Shown piece after piece: positions 16,180 through 23,981 of a stretch of 24,718 bases of DNA. Each line of letters begins with the position of its first letter. The stretch's first letter is position 1. Source of the stretch: HIMB59 sp038124765 (GTDB lineage: Bacteria; Pseudomonadota; Alphaproteobacteria; HIMB59); contig JAYPCO010000016.1 of the NCBI GenBank assembly GCA_038124765.1, positions 1 through 24,718 on the forward strand, in the 5' to 3' direction. Made by a program: the position numbers and the translations under genes. Below the pieces are notes generated by a model. That model was not told where the DNA came from. It was given only the letters and a program-made list of their open reading frames with translations, and searched no databases.

Positions 16180-16192
16180 AAGTAATTATATA

Positions 16193-17296
16193 TTAAAGAT
16201 AATCGTATCCGCCTTTATCCCAGACATACCATACGTATCCAGGTAAAGTTACGTCACCTTTATCATCGAAGCTTAGACTTCCAAGAACAGTATTAAAGCT
16301 CCCTGATCCTAAAGCGTCTAAAACTGCATCAGAGTCATTGCTTCCAGCTGCTCCTGCTGCTTGAGCCCAAGTTTGAATTGCAGCATAGGTATATAGTACA
16401 TAACCCTCTGGAGTAATTCCTGCATCCTTGAACTTTTTAACTAACGCTGCGTTAGCTGGGTCTTTAGCTGGGTCTGGACTGAAAGTCATCAATGTTCCCT
16501 GTCCAGCATCACCAGTGATTGCCCAGTATTCTAATGTTACCAATGCATCACCTGAGATAAGCTGAGTATCCATACCCTGATCTCTCATTTGTCTTACCAT
16601 TAGACCAGCTTCAGTATGGTATCCACCAACATAAAGTGCATCAATGCCGTTTTGCTTGAGTTTAGAAACTAAAGCTGAGTAATCTTTTTCACCAGCTGTG
16701 TATGCTTCGTATAGAGCAGTTTTTCCACCAAGAGCTTCAAATGCTGCCATTGTTGCATCGGCTAAACCTTTACCATAAGCAGTTTTATCGTGAACGATTG
16801 CTACTTTTTTTCCACTATAATTATCATAGAGGTATTGACCAGCTACTTGACCTTGTTGATCATCTCTACCACAAACTCTGTGAGTATAAGGGCCAGGTCT
16901 TTCATCAGTTAAAGCAGGGTTAGTTGAAGCAGGGGAGATTTGAATAATTCCCTCCTCGTTATAAACAGAAGATGCTGGAATTGAAGATCCAGAGCAGAAG
17001 TGACCAGCTACAAAGCTAACACCTTGACCAGCTAAATCATTAGCAACTGCTACTGCCTGTTTAGGATCACAAGCATCGTCTCCAACAATTAATTCTAACA
17101 TAGCACCATTAACACCACCGTTAGCATTAATGTCTGCTACTGCCATTTCAGCACCAGCTTTCATTTGTTCACCAAATGAAGCGTATTGACCACTCATTGG
17201 TCCGACTGTTGCAACTTTTACAGCATGACTGCCCGCGAAAGCAGAGGAAATAGACATAGCTGTAAACGCAACTAATAATGTTATAAGTTTTTTCAT
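16193..17296 (-). CDS. Branched-chain amino acid ABC transporter substrate-binding protein
   Basis: This periplasmic LivJ/BraC-type binding protein captures branched-chain or related amino acids for the adjacent transporter. The 367 residues begin with a Sec signal peptide, probably cut after AFA (about residue 21); there is no lipobox. The fold signature VGPMSGQYASFGEQMKAGAE follows. The Cys pair in GDDACDP and GHFCSGSS matches the disulfide of E. coli LivJ, and an extra Cys lies in HRVCGRDDQQG. It is last in the liv operon after a 65-base gap. Its DNA is visibly GC-richer and its protein Ala/Gly-richer than its neighbours, as expected for an abundant protein. Its AGGAGGA ribosome site lies in a palindrome. 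Confidence 0.96.
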   Translation of the reverse strand: MKKLITLLVAFTAMSISSAFAGSHAVKVATVGPMSGQYASFGEQMKAGAEMAVADINANGGVNGAMLELIVGDDACDPKQAVAVANDLAGQGVSFVAGHFCSGSSIPASSVYNEEGIIQISPASTNPALTDERPGPYTHRVCGRDDQQGQVAGQYLYDNYSGKKVAIVHDKTAYGKGLADATMAAFEALGGKTALYEAYTAGEKDYSALVSKLKQNGIDALYVGGYHTEAGLMVRQMRDQGMDTQLISGDALVTLEYWAITGDAGQGTLMTFSPDPAKDPANAALVKKFKDAGITPEGYVLYTYAAIQTWAQAAGAAGSNDSDAVLDALGSGSFNTVLGSLSFDDKGDVTLPGYVWYVWDKGGYDYL

Positions 17297-17301
17297 ATTT
17301 T

Positions 17302-17319
17302 TCCTCCTATATAGGAGGA
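17302..17319 (-). promoter_or_regulatory. Shine-Dalgarno site inside a perfect palindrome (SD-masking hairpin)
   Basis: The 18 bases TCCTCCTATATAGGAGGA are a perfect palindrome. In the minus-strand mRNA this gives a 7-bp stem (UCCUCCU with AGGAGGA) around an AUAU loop. The 3' arm is the full SD of the binding-protein gene, ending 5 bases before the ATG at 17296. The 5' arm equals the anti-SD sequence of 16S rRNA. The stem would hide the ribosome site when both arms are transcribed. It is the only strong SD noticed in the window. Confidence 0.7.
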
Positions 17320-17322
17320 GAC

Positions 17323-17351
17323 AGGATAATTAATTAACCTTATCTGTACAA
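17323..17351 (-). promoter_or_regulatory. Weak candidate internal promoter for the substrate-binding protein gene
   Basis: On the minus strand TTGTAC (17346-17351), a 17-base spacer and TATCCT (17323-17328). Matches are only partial (3 and 4 of 6). A start about 7 bases downstream, near 17316, would fall inside the upstream arm of the SD palindrome. It would explain the 65-base gap in an otherwise overlapping operon. Confidence 0.25.
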
Positions 17352-17361
17352 GTAAAATTGC

Positions 17362-17691
17362 TTATTTCTTCTCAGTAAAAGAAAAAAGACTGGATTTATT
17401 ATATTTCCAAGGATATTGGGTAACCATATAGTTAACCCTTGTTATTTTAAATGCGATGATTGCGATGATAATTAAAGTAATAAAATCTACTAAAAATTGA
17501 ATAAATGAAAATAGGTTTTGTTCAAATAATGCAAAAAGTAAAAATCTATCAAAACAAGTTAAGAGTAGGGTGTAAAAAAACATTAATGTCATTGATTGCC
17601 AAGTAGACGCCATAGCTTTCCCTAGTTGGAAGCTACACCAGCCAAACAAAATTAAAGTCATTAAGATGTACTGAATAAAATTAAATTCCAT
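17362..17691 (-). CDS. DUF6867 family integral membrane protein of the liv operon
   Basis: A 109-residue protein with about three hydrophobic segments (near 8-25, 33-55 and 60-84). It ends in a polar tail containing RVNYMVTQYPWKYNKSSLFSF. The LGKAMASTW start, the DRFLLFALFEQNLFS middle and the MVxQYPWxY tail match the small DUF6867 proteins found after livF in alphaproteobacterial branched-chain amino acid operons. Its role is unknown; position suggests an accessory to the transporter. Its ATG overlaps the livF stop by one base (TAATG). Confidence 0.85.
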   Translation of the reverse strand: MEFNFIQYILMTLILFGWCSFQLGKAMASTWQSMTLMFFYTLLLTCFDRFLLFALFEQNLFSFIQFLVDFITLIIIAIIAFKITRVNYMVTQYPWKYNKSSLFSFTEKK

Positions 17692-18392
17692 TACGCGCCT
17701 TCCAAATATGCTTTTTTAATTTCTGGATTATCAAGTAACTCACTCGACTTACCACTTAGTGTAACTTTGCCATTTACCAGCACATAGCCTCTATCTGATA
17801 ATTTAAGCGCACCAAATGCATTTTGTTCAACGAGTAAAATGGTTGTTTTATTTTCTTTATTAATTTTAACAATTGTCTCAAAAATTTGTTTAACAATTAT
17901 TGGTGCTAAACCTAAGGATGGTTCATCTAACAACAATAGTTTAGGTTTTGAAACAAGCGCTCTTGCAATTGATAACATTTGTTGCTCGCCCCCAGATAAA
18001 GTGCCGCCTCTTTGATTAATCCTCTCCTTTAATCTTGGAAAAATTTCAAATACAAATTCTAAATCAATTTCTTTTTCACTTTTAAGAGGATCGCCTATCA
18101 AAAGATTTTCATAAACGGTTAGTTTTGGAAAAATTCTTCTCCCTTCAGGAGACTGAGATACTCCCATTCTTATAATTTCATGAGTAGGAAGGCTTGTGAT
18201 ATCTCTTTTTTGAAATTCAATCGCACCTTGAGAGGCTCTTACAATTCCACAAAGTGTCATTAGTAAGGTTGATTTACCAGCGCCATTCGAACCAATAATG
18301 GAAACTATCTCACCTTCATTTACATTAATCGAAATTCCATCTAAGGCCTGGATATTTCCATAATAGCTACTTATGTTATTTGCAATTAACAT
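17691..18392 (-). CDS. livF: Branched-chain amino acid ABC transporter ATP-binding protein LivF
   Basis: One of the two cytoplasmic ATPases of the high-affinity branched-chain amino acid importer. The 233 residues match LivF. It has Walker A GSNGAGKST near 35-43, the ABC signature LSGGEQQML, Walker B LLLDEPSLGLAP, and the switch His replaced by Gln in LLVEQNA, which is typical of LivF. The start overlaps the livG stop as TAATG and the stop overlaps DUF6867 the same way, so the block is probably translated in a coupled fashion. Confidence 0.96.
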   Translation of the reverse strand: MLIANNISSYYGNIQALDGISINVNEGEIVSIIGSNGAGKSTLLMTLCGIVRASQGAIEFQKRDITSLPTHEIIRMGVSQSPEGRRIFPKLTVYENLLIGDPLKSEKEIDLEFVFEIFPRLKERINQRGGTLSGGEQQMLSIARALVSKPKLLLLDEPSLGLAPIIVKQIFETIVKINKENKTTILLVEQNAFGALKLSDRGYVLVNGKVTLSGKSSELLDNPEIKKAYLEGA

Positions 18393-19177
18393 TACTCTTC
18401 ACCTAAATACGCTTTAATTACCTCAGGGTTTGATTTGACAGAATTGGGATCGCCCTCTGCAATTTTTTTTCCATAATCTAATACAACAACTTTATCAGAT
18501 ATCCCCATCACAACGCTCATATCATGTTCAATTAGCAATATTGAAATCTTATGTTCTTTTTTTATAAACTTTAGAAGTTCATTTAACTCTAAAGACTCAT
18601 TTGCATTAAGTCCTGCTGCTGGTTCATCAAGACATAGTAATTTTGGTTCAGTACACATTGAACGGCAAATTTCAACTTTTCGCTGCTGTCCATAGGGCAG
18701 GTTTCCTGCTTCTATATCTGCTCTATCGATTAAGTTTATTTTATCTAGCCAATATTTAGCTAATTCTTTAGCTTGATTTTCAGCATTTTTAAAAGATCTA
18801 GCGTTAATTAAACCTTTAAGCGTGTACATGGATGCATCCATTAATTTGTTATGTTGGGCGACAATTAGGTTTTCTAATACTGTCATTTGAGGAAATAAAC
18901 GAATATTTTGAAATGTTCTGGCAACTTTTGCCTTTTGAGGAATTGTAAAATCATTCATTCTTTCAAGATTAAATTCTTTATCAGATTTAAGTAAAATCTC
19001 CCCAACGGTAGGTTTGTAAAAACCAGTTATGCAATTAAAGACTGTTGTTTTACCTGCACCGTTTGGACCTATCAGTGAAGTGATGGTATTTTCTTCTACA
19101 GAAAAAGATACATCATCAATAGCTACTAGACCTCCAAATCTCATAGTTAAATGATTTATTTCTAAAATATTACTCAT
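18392..19177 (-). CDS. livG: Branched-chain amino acid ABC transporter ATP-binding protein LivG
   Basis: The second ATPase of the importer. The 261 residues include Walker A GPNGAGKT near 37-44, the LivG-type long insertion before the signature (the region after NLIVAQHN), the degenerate signature LPYGQQRKVEI, Walker B LCLDEPAAGLN and the switch histidine in LLIEHDM. The insertion and the PYGQQR form of the signature distinguish LivG from LivF. Its start overlaps the end of livM by 8 bases. Confidence 0.96.
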   Translation of the reverse strand: MSNILEINHLTMRFGGLVAIDDVSFSVEENTITSLIGPNGAGKTTVFNCITGFYKPTVGEILLKSDKEFNLERMNDFTIPQKAKVARTFQNIRLFPQMTVLENLIVAQHNKLMDASMYTLKGLINARSFKNAENQAKELAKYWLDKINLIDRADIEAGNLPYGQQRKVEICRSMCTEPKLLCLDEPAAGLNANESLELNELLKFIKKEHKISILLIEHDMSVVMGISDKVVVLDYGKKIAEGDPNSVKSNPEVIKAYLGEE

Positions 19178-20447
19178 TTTTTTTCGTATGCATTAAAATA
19201 GACGGTTCTCTATTCGACAGTAATCCTCTTGGTTTCATAATCATAATTACAATCATCGCTAGACCAAAAGCGAGCATTCTAAATTGCTCTAGTTCTCTGA
19301 ATAATTCAGTACTTCCAATTAATACAATTGATGCAACAACTACACCTATTTGACTTCCCATACCTCCCAAAACTACAATTGCTAAAATTATTGCAGACTC
19401 AATAAAAGTAAAACTTTCAGGGCTAACAAAACCTTGTCTTGTGGCAAAGAATGACCCTGCAAACCCACCAAACATTGCACCAATAGCAAAAGCAGTGAGT
19501 TTTGTATTGGTTGGATTAATGCCAATTGCTCTACAAGCAGTCTCGTCTTCTCTTAACGCTTCCCATGCCCTGCCAACGGGAAGGTTTCTAATTTTAATGG
19601 TGAAGAAATTAGTTATGAGTGCGAGTATTAAAATTAAATAGTATAAAAAAATAATTCTATGCATGGTCGAGTATTCCAGTCCGAACAACTCATGAAAAGT
19701 GGTTACATCACTTTTTCTATCAAAAGGAAAACCGAAGAAACTCGGTCTTGGAATACGGCTTATGCCATCGGGTCCATTTGTAAATTCATACCAATTTAAG
19801 AGAATTAATCTAATTATCTCTCCAAAACCAAGGGTAACAATCGCAAGATAATCTCCCCTTAGCCTTAAAACAGGAAATCCTAAAAGTATACCCGCAAAAG
19901 CAGATAATATTCCCGCTAATGGTAAGCAAATCCAAAAAGAAAGATCAAAACCTGTAGATAAAAGAGCATATGAGTACGCACCTACTGCAAAGAAAGCAAC
20001 ATATCCTAAATCAAGCAAACCTGCCAAGCCAACCACAATATTCAATCCCCAACCCAGCATTACGTAGGTTAAAACTAAGGTTGCTACGTCTACTACGTAC
20101 CTATTTGCAAATGGCATAAAAGGTAAAGTGAATGCAACAACTCCTGCGGTAATTCCTAAGTATAAATTTAATTTTTTTAAAAAAAGTTTCTTATCTTTTT
20201 CAGATTTTTCTTTTTGTACTTTTTTAATTTTTGAGAACCAATATATATGAAATAAAAACCTAACCCCAACTACAAAAGCAATAACTATAAGTGCAATTAA
20301 AAAGTTATAATTAAATATCAATCCTGTTGAATCTGTAGTTGATATTTCAGTCCTCAATCCAACGATGGGAATTAATAAAACAGCAGCTATCAATCCTGTA
20401 AATATTAAATCTTTAATAATAAGTGAGATATTTTTTTTATCTTGCAT
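19170..20447 (-). CDS. livM: Branched-chain amino acid ABC transporter permease LivM
   Basis: An inner-membrane permease that pairs with LivH to form the channel. The 425 residues match E. coli LivM. An N-terminal part has two extra membrane segments and a basic cytoplasmic loop (near 75-90). The permease core follows with MLGWGLNIVVGLAGLLDLGY, GFPVLRLRGDYLAIVTLGFG, and the ATPase-contact loop GRAWEALREDETACRAIGIN. The C-terminal MKPRGLL motif is present. It overlaps livH by one base (TAATG). Confidence 0.96.
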   Translation of the reverse strand: MQDKKNISLIIKDLIFTGLIAAVLLIPIVGLRTEISTTDSTGLIFNYNFLIALIVIAFVVGVRFLFHIYWFSKIKKVQKEKSEKDKKLFLKKLNLYLGITAGVVAFTLPFMPFANRYVVDVATLVLTYVMLGWGLNIVVGLAGLLDLGYVAFFAVGAYSYALLSTGFDLSFWICLPLAGILSAFAGILLGFPVLRLRGDYLAIVTLGFGEIIRLILLNWYEFTNGPDGISRIPRPSFFGFPFDRKSDVTTFHELFGLEYSTMHRIIFLYYLILILALITNFFTIKIRNLPVGRAWEALREDETACRAIGINPTNTKLTAFAIGAMFGGFAGSFFATRQGFVSPESFTFIESAIILAIVVLGGMGSQIGVVVASIVLIGSTELFRELEQFRMLAFGLAMIVIMIMKPRGLLSNREPSILMHTKKNE

Positions 20448-21361
20448 TAAACTTTTTCAACCTCAGGTTTGCCTAAAATTCCATAAGGTCTAAAAATTAA
20501 AACAATCACTAAAATTCCAAAAACAGCAACGTCCTTGTACTCGATAGTAAAATAGGCTGACCAAAATGTTTCAATTAAGCCTATTAATAATCCACCAATA
20601 ACCGCACCTGGAATTGAACCTATACCTCCCAAAACAGCAGCTGTAAAAGCCTTAATACCTGTAAGAAAGCCGATAAAAAAATCTATTACGCCATAATATA
20701 GAACAAACATCATCCCAGCTACTGATGCTAATGCAGCCCCAATGATGAATGTTGTGGAAATTGTTCTGTCGACATTTATTCCTAAGAGTCTAGCCATAGT
20801 TAAATCTTGCTCACACGCTCTTTGTGATCTTCCAAGCGGTGTTTTTGAAATTAAATACGAAAAAATTGACAAAAGTATAATTGTAATAATTATAATGAAA
20901 ATCTGAAGATAGCTTAAGCTTACAACTAAGTCACCATTCTCAAAGAAAGTAAAACCACCCTGAATAACAGGCTGAATGGGTTTAATTTTAGCCCCTTGAG
21001 AAACTTGAACAAAGTTTTGTAAAAATATTGATGCACCTAAAGCGGTAATTAAAGCTGCTAGTCGAAAAGAACCTCTTAGAGGTCTGTAGGCAACTCTTTC
21101 TAGCGTCCAACCATAAACACTTGTTATAAGAATTGCAGCTATCAAAACAACCAGTAAAGCAAATGGAAGAAAAACCCCTGTACCAACACCTAATAAAACC
21201 ATGGCAATTAACGAAACAAAGGAGCCAATCATAAAGACATCGCCATGGGCAAAGTTTATCATGCCTATAATTCCATAAACCATGGTGTACCCGATTGCGA
21301 TTAGGCCATATATAGAACCTAAAGTGAGTGAATTAATAAGCTGTTGTAAAAAGTATTCCAT
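20447..21361 (-). CDS. livH: Branched-chain amino acid ABC transporter permease LivH
   Basis: First gene of the liv operon, encoding the second inner-membrane permease. The 304 residues have the family opening NSLTLGSIYGLIAIGYTMVY and the INFAHGD motif. Also present are the contact loop GRSQRACEQDLTMARLLGIN, the AFTAAVLGGIGSIPGAVIGG block and the terminal FRPYGILG. A weak SD (AGGA) lies a few bases before the ATG. Upstream is a 107-base gap shared with the divergent DsbA-like gene, the likely site of operon control. Confidence 0.96.
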   Translation of the reverse strand: MEYFLQQLINSLTLGSIYGLIAIGYTMVYGIIGMINFAHGDVFMIGSFVSLIAMVLLGVGTGVFLPFALLVVLIAAILITSVYGWTLERVAYRPLRGSFRLAALITALGASIFLQNFVQVSQGAKIKPIQPVIQGGFTFFENGDLVVSLSYLQIFIIIITIILLSIFSYLISKTPLGRSQRACEQDLTMARLLGINVDRTISTTFIIGAALASVAGMMFVLYYGVIDFFIGFLTGIKAFTAAVLGGIGSIPGAVIGGLLIGLIETFWSAYFTIEYKDVAVFGILVIVLIFRPYGILGKPEVEKV

Positions 21362-21373
21362 TTATCCTGTGAA

Positions 21374-21379
21374 AATATA
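21374..21379 (-). promoter_or_regulatory. -10-like element of the liv operon
   Basis: On the minus strand TATATT ends 12 bases before the livH ATG. A start 7 bases on would leave a leader of only about five bases, excluding most of the AGGA. No good -35 stands at 16-18 bases (a TTGAAG at 21404-21409 is 24 bases away), so an activator-dependent or different start is possible. Confidence 0.25.
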
Positions 21380-21428
21380 TATCAATTAAATTAAATTATT
21401 AAGCTTCAAAAGCCATATTTTTCGAATA

Positions 21429-21457
21429 TTTACAGATTAATTAAAGTTAAATAGTAT
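21429..21457 (+). promoter_or_regulatory. Putative sigma-70 type promoter of the DsbA-like/murJ unit
   Basis: TTTACA at 21429-21434 (5 of 6), a 17-base spacer and TAGTAT at 21452-21457 (4 of 6). The -10 ends 11 bases before the ATG at 21469, so a leader of about five bases is expected. No SD is present. Confidence 0.5.
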
Positions 21458-21468
21458 GTTTTTCCACA

Positions 21469-22398
21469 ATGGGAATTTATTCAAGAAGAAAAAAAAGCTC
21501 CTTACCAAAAATATTGTCAACAATATTTTTATTTTTAATTTTTCTTTTCGCAGGAGGTTATTATTTTTTATTTTTAAATAACAGTGAAAATGAATTAAGT
21601 AATACCACTGAATTAAGTCAGACTTTAAATAATGAAGATCAAAATAGTAATGTTAATTTAACTAAAGATGTCGAAGAATATGAAAAAATAATTCAAATTG
21701 ATACAAGTGAATTCTTAAAAAAAAATGAAATTGATCTAAGCAAATATATAACAGAAGAAAAATTATTAGAAAAATTAGAAGATTTTATTGTTTCCAATCC
21801 TCAGTTTATTATTGATGTTCTCAGAAATTATCAAAAAGAACAAAATCTAAAAGAACAAGAAAAAAAAAATAGTGAAAGTTTAGAAAAAATAAGTTTCTTA
21901 AATTCTCAAGAACATCTATTGGTATATGGTAATCTAAGTTCGACTAGAGTTATCTATGAATTCATAGACTATAATTGCGGTTATTGTTTAAAATTCCATC
22001 AAGAGTTGATGAATGTTTTAGATAAAGATAAAAATATCAAGGTAGTTTTCATACAAATGCCAATATTAGGATCTCAATCCGATCAACTATCTAAAATGGC
22101 TATAGCAGCAAACTTACAAAATAAATTTAAAGTTGTTCATGATTATTTATATTCAAAAGAGAGAAAATCAAATATGGAGGATATTCTTGCTGATTTATTT
22201 CTCCTAAATGTTGACATTATAAAACTTCAGGAAGATACAGCTTCTGATGCTGTTTTAAATATATTGAATAAACATGACCAATTGGTAAAGGAATTTCAGT
22301 TTACCGGCACACCCGCAATTATTATAGGCAATACAATTATCCCAGGTTTTATAGAAGAGGCGAAAATTTTTGAAATATTAGAAAAAGAGTTTTCATAA
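21469..22398 (+). CDS. DsbA-family thiol-disulfide oxidoreductase
   Basis: A membrane-anchored periplasmic thioredoxin-fold protein. The 309 residues start with a basic N terminus (RRKKS), one membrane segment (about 14-36) and a 110-residue Glu/Lys/Asn-rich, probably helical linker. The DsbA-type domain from about 150 has the active site CGYC at 170-173 (FIDYNCGYCLKFH) and the cis-proline loop TGTPAI with Pro282. This layout resembles Com1/DsbA-like proteins of alphaproteobacteria, which form or reshuffle disulfides in exported proteins. It leads a two-gene unit with murJ, three bases downstream. Confidence 0.9.
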   Translation: MGIYSRRKKSSLPKILSTIFLFLIFLFAGGYYFLFLNNSENELSNTTELSQTLNNEDQNSNVNLTKDVEEYEKIIQIDTSEFLKKNEIDLSKYITEEKLLEKLEDFIVSNPQFIIDVLRNYQKEQNLKEQEKKNSESLEKISFLNSQEHLLVYGNLSSTRVIYEFIDYNCGYCLKFHQELMNVLDKDKNIKVVFIQMPILGSQSDQLSKMAIAANLQNKFKVVHDYLYSKERKSNMEDILADLFLLNVDIIKLQEDTASDAVLNILNKHDQLVKEFQFTGTPAIIIGNTIIPGFIEEAKIFEILEKEFS

Positions 22399-22401
22399 TT
22401 T

Positions 22402-23922
22402 ATGAAAATTAATAATTTTTCTAAAATTACAATAAATATTTTTGGCTCTAGAGTAACTGGCCTAATTAGAGATATTCTATTTGCTAATTATCTAGGAGCA
22501 AATTTACTTGCAGACGCTTTTTTATTCGCTTTTCGATTACCTAACTTGTTTAGAAGAATATTTGCTGAAGGAGCTGTAAATAGTGTATTCATTCCCTTGT
22601 TTGTCAAACAAGAAAAAGAAAATTTACAACTTTCTAATCAGTTTCTATGGTGGATATTTATTATATTTTTTTTAATTACCAGTTTAATAACACTATTTAT
22701 TCATATATTTAGCGATCAAGTAATCAATTTATTAGCACCAGGATTTTTTGAAAATTTAAATCAATTTAATTTTGCTAAAAAACTTCTATCTATTACTTTT
22801 CCTTTTTTAATCTTTGTGACTTTGTGTGCAATTCTCAGTTCAGTTTTAAATGCAAAAGGTTACTTTTTTTTACCCTCTATTTTATCAGTAATACTTAATT
22901 TGAGTATGGTTGCAGCCTTAATCTTATTTAAATCTGACTCACATCTAGCCCTAGCATGGTCAATGATAGTTGCAGGTGTAATTCAGTTGTTTCTGCTATT
23001 AATTAACATCAACATCATCAAAGGTTTTTCAAAGATTACGATCAATAGTTTTCTTCTTTTAAAAAAGAAGATAGTAGTTTTTTTTAAAAGATTTTTTTAT
23101 TCAGTCCTTGGTTCAGGAATCATTCAATTAAATATTTTTATTTCAATGCTTTTTGCATCTTTAGTCGGAGAGGGTGCTATTAGTCAAATTTATTACGCAG
23201 ATCGAATAATAGATTTACCCTTTGCACTAATTGCAGTAGCAATTTCGATTACATTGTTACCTTATTTAAGTAGAAATAAAGATGACTTAGTTAAAATATC
23301 AGACGCATTTAATCAAACTATTATTCTTTGCATGATTTTTGCAATACCAACTAGCGTAGCCATATTATTGATATCACAAGATATAATTTCAGTCCTTTTT
23401 GGTAGGGGTGAATTTGATTTTAATAATATTTTGATGTCTTCAAATATTTTAAAAGTTTATGCAATTTCATTACCGGGATATATGATTGCAAGAATTTGTA
23501 ATCAAATCTTTTACTCTTATGAGCGGGTTGATTTACCTGTTAGGGCATCTATTCCAACTTTTATTTGTAATCTTACATTTTGTTTTATTTTTTATGAAAA
23601 TTTAGGAGTAGTGGGTTTAGCTTTATCTGGTGTAATAAGTGTATGGTTAAATGTAGTAATTCAAATTTTTTATTTAAAAAAATATTTTTATGATTTTTAT
23701 AAAAAAATAAAAATTTTCAATTTATTTAAGTTAAGCAAAATATCTTTGGCAATTTTACCTTTAATTATTGTGATATATTTAATTGATAGAAATTTTGAAT
23801 TAAATAAGTACTTAAATTTATTTTTACAAATCTTTATGAGTGTTTTTGTTTATTTTATATCCTTAAAACTCTTAAAATTAGAAGAGCTTCAATTAATCTA
23901 TAAAAATAAATTTTTTAATTAA
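22402..23922 (+). CDS. murJ: Lipid II flippase MurJ
   Basis: MurJ moves lipid-linked peptidoglycan precursor across the inner membrane and is normally essential. The 506-residue polytopic protein is close to the family length (about 510-520), with about 14 membrane segments. The family opening is clear: GSRVTGLIRDILFANYLGA, then ADAFLFAFRLPNLFRRIFAE and GAVNSVFIPLF. Later blocks include YYADRIIDLPFALIAVAIS and FGRGEFD. It follows the DsbA-like gene by three bases without an SD and is probably translated by reinitiation or from the same short-leader mRNA. Confidence 0.96.
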   Translation: MKINNFSKITINIFGSRVTGLIRDILFANYLGANLLADAFLFAFRLPNLFRRIFAEGAVNSVFIPLFVKQEKENLQLSNQFLWWIFIIFFLITSLITLFIHIFSDQVINLLAPGFFENLNQFNFAKKLLSITFPFLIFVTLCAILSSVLNAKGYFFLPSILSVILNLSMVAALILFKSDSHLALAWSMIVAGVIQLFLLLININIIKGFSKITINSFLLLKKKIVVFFKRFFYSVLGSGIIQLNIFISMLFASLVGEGAISQIYYADRIIDLPFALIAVAISITLLPYLSRNKDDLVKISDAFNQTIILCMIFAIPTSVAILLISQDIISVLFGRGEFDFNNILMSSNILKVYAISLPGYMIARICNQIFYSYERVDLPVRASIPTFICNLTFCFIFYENLGVVGLALSGVISVWLNVVIQIFYLKKYFYDFYKKIKIFNLFKLSKISLAILPLIIVIYLIDRNFELNKYLNLFLQIFMSVFVYFISLKLLKLEELQLIYKNKFFN

Positions 23923-23930
23923 ATAATTTA

Positions 23931-23959
23931 TTTACTAATTTTTATTTTAAGCTAAGAAT
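23931..23959 (+). promoter_or_regulatory. Weak candidate promoter of tRNA-Val
   Basis: TTTACT (23931-23936), a 17-base spacer and AAGAAT (23954-23959), each 4 of 6 to consensus. This would start transcription about 16 bases before the tRNA. The surrounding AT-rich text makes chance matches likely. Confidence 0.25.
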
Positions 23960-23981
23960 ATCCATCCCATTCACTATTAAT

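Noticed and set aside
16193..21361. The liv operon as a horizontally acquired island
   Set aside because: No integrase, repeats or remnants flank it, and it contains the alphaproteobacterial DUF6867 partner in its usual place.
21362..21468. Possible riboswitch or operator between livH and the DsbA-like gene
   Set aside because: Only 107 AT-rich bases; no conserved riboswitch core or strong inverted repeat beyond short AT-rich palindromes around TTCGAA.
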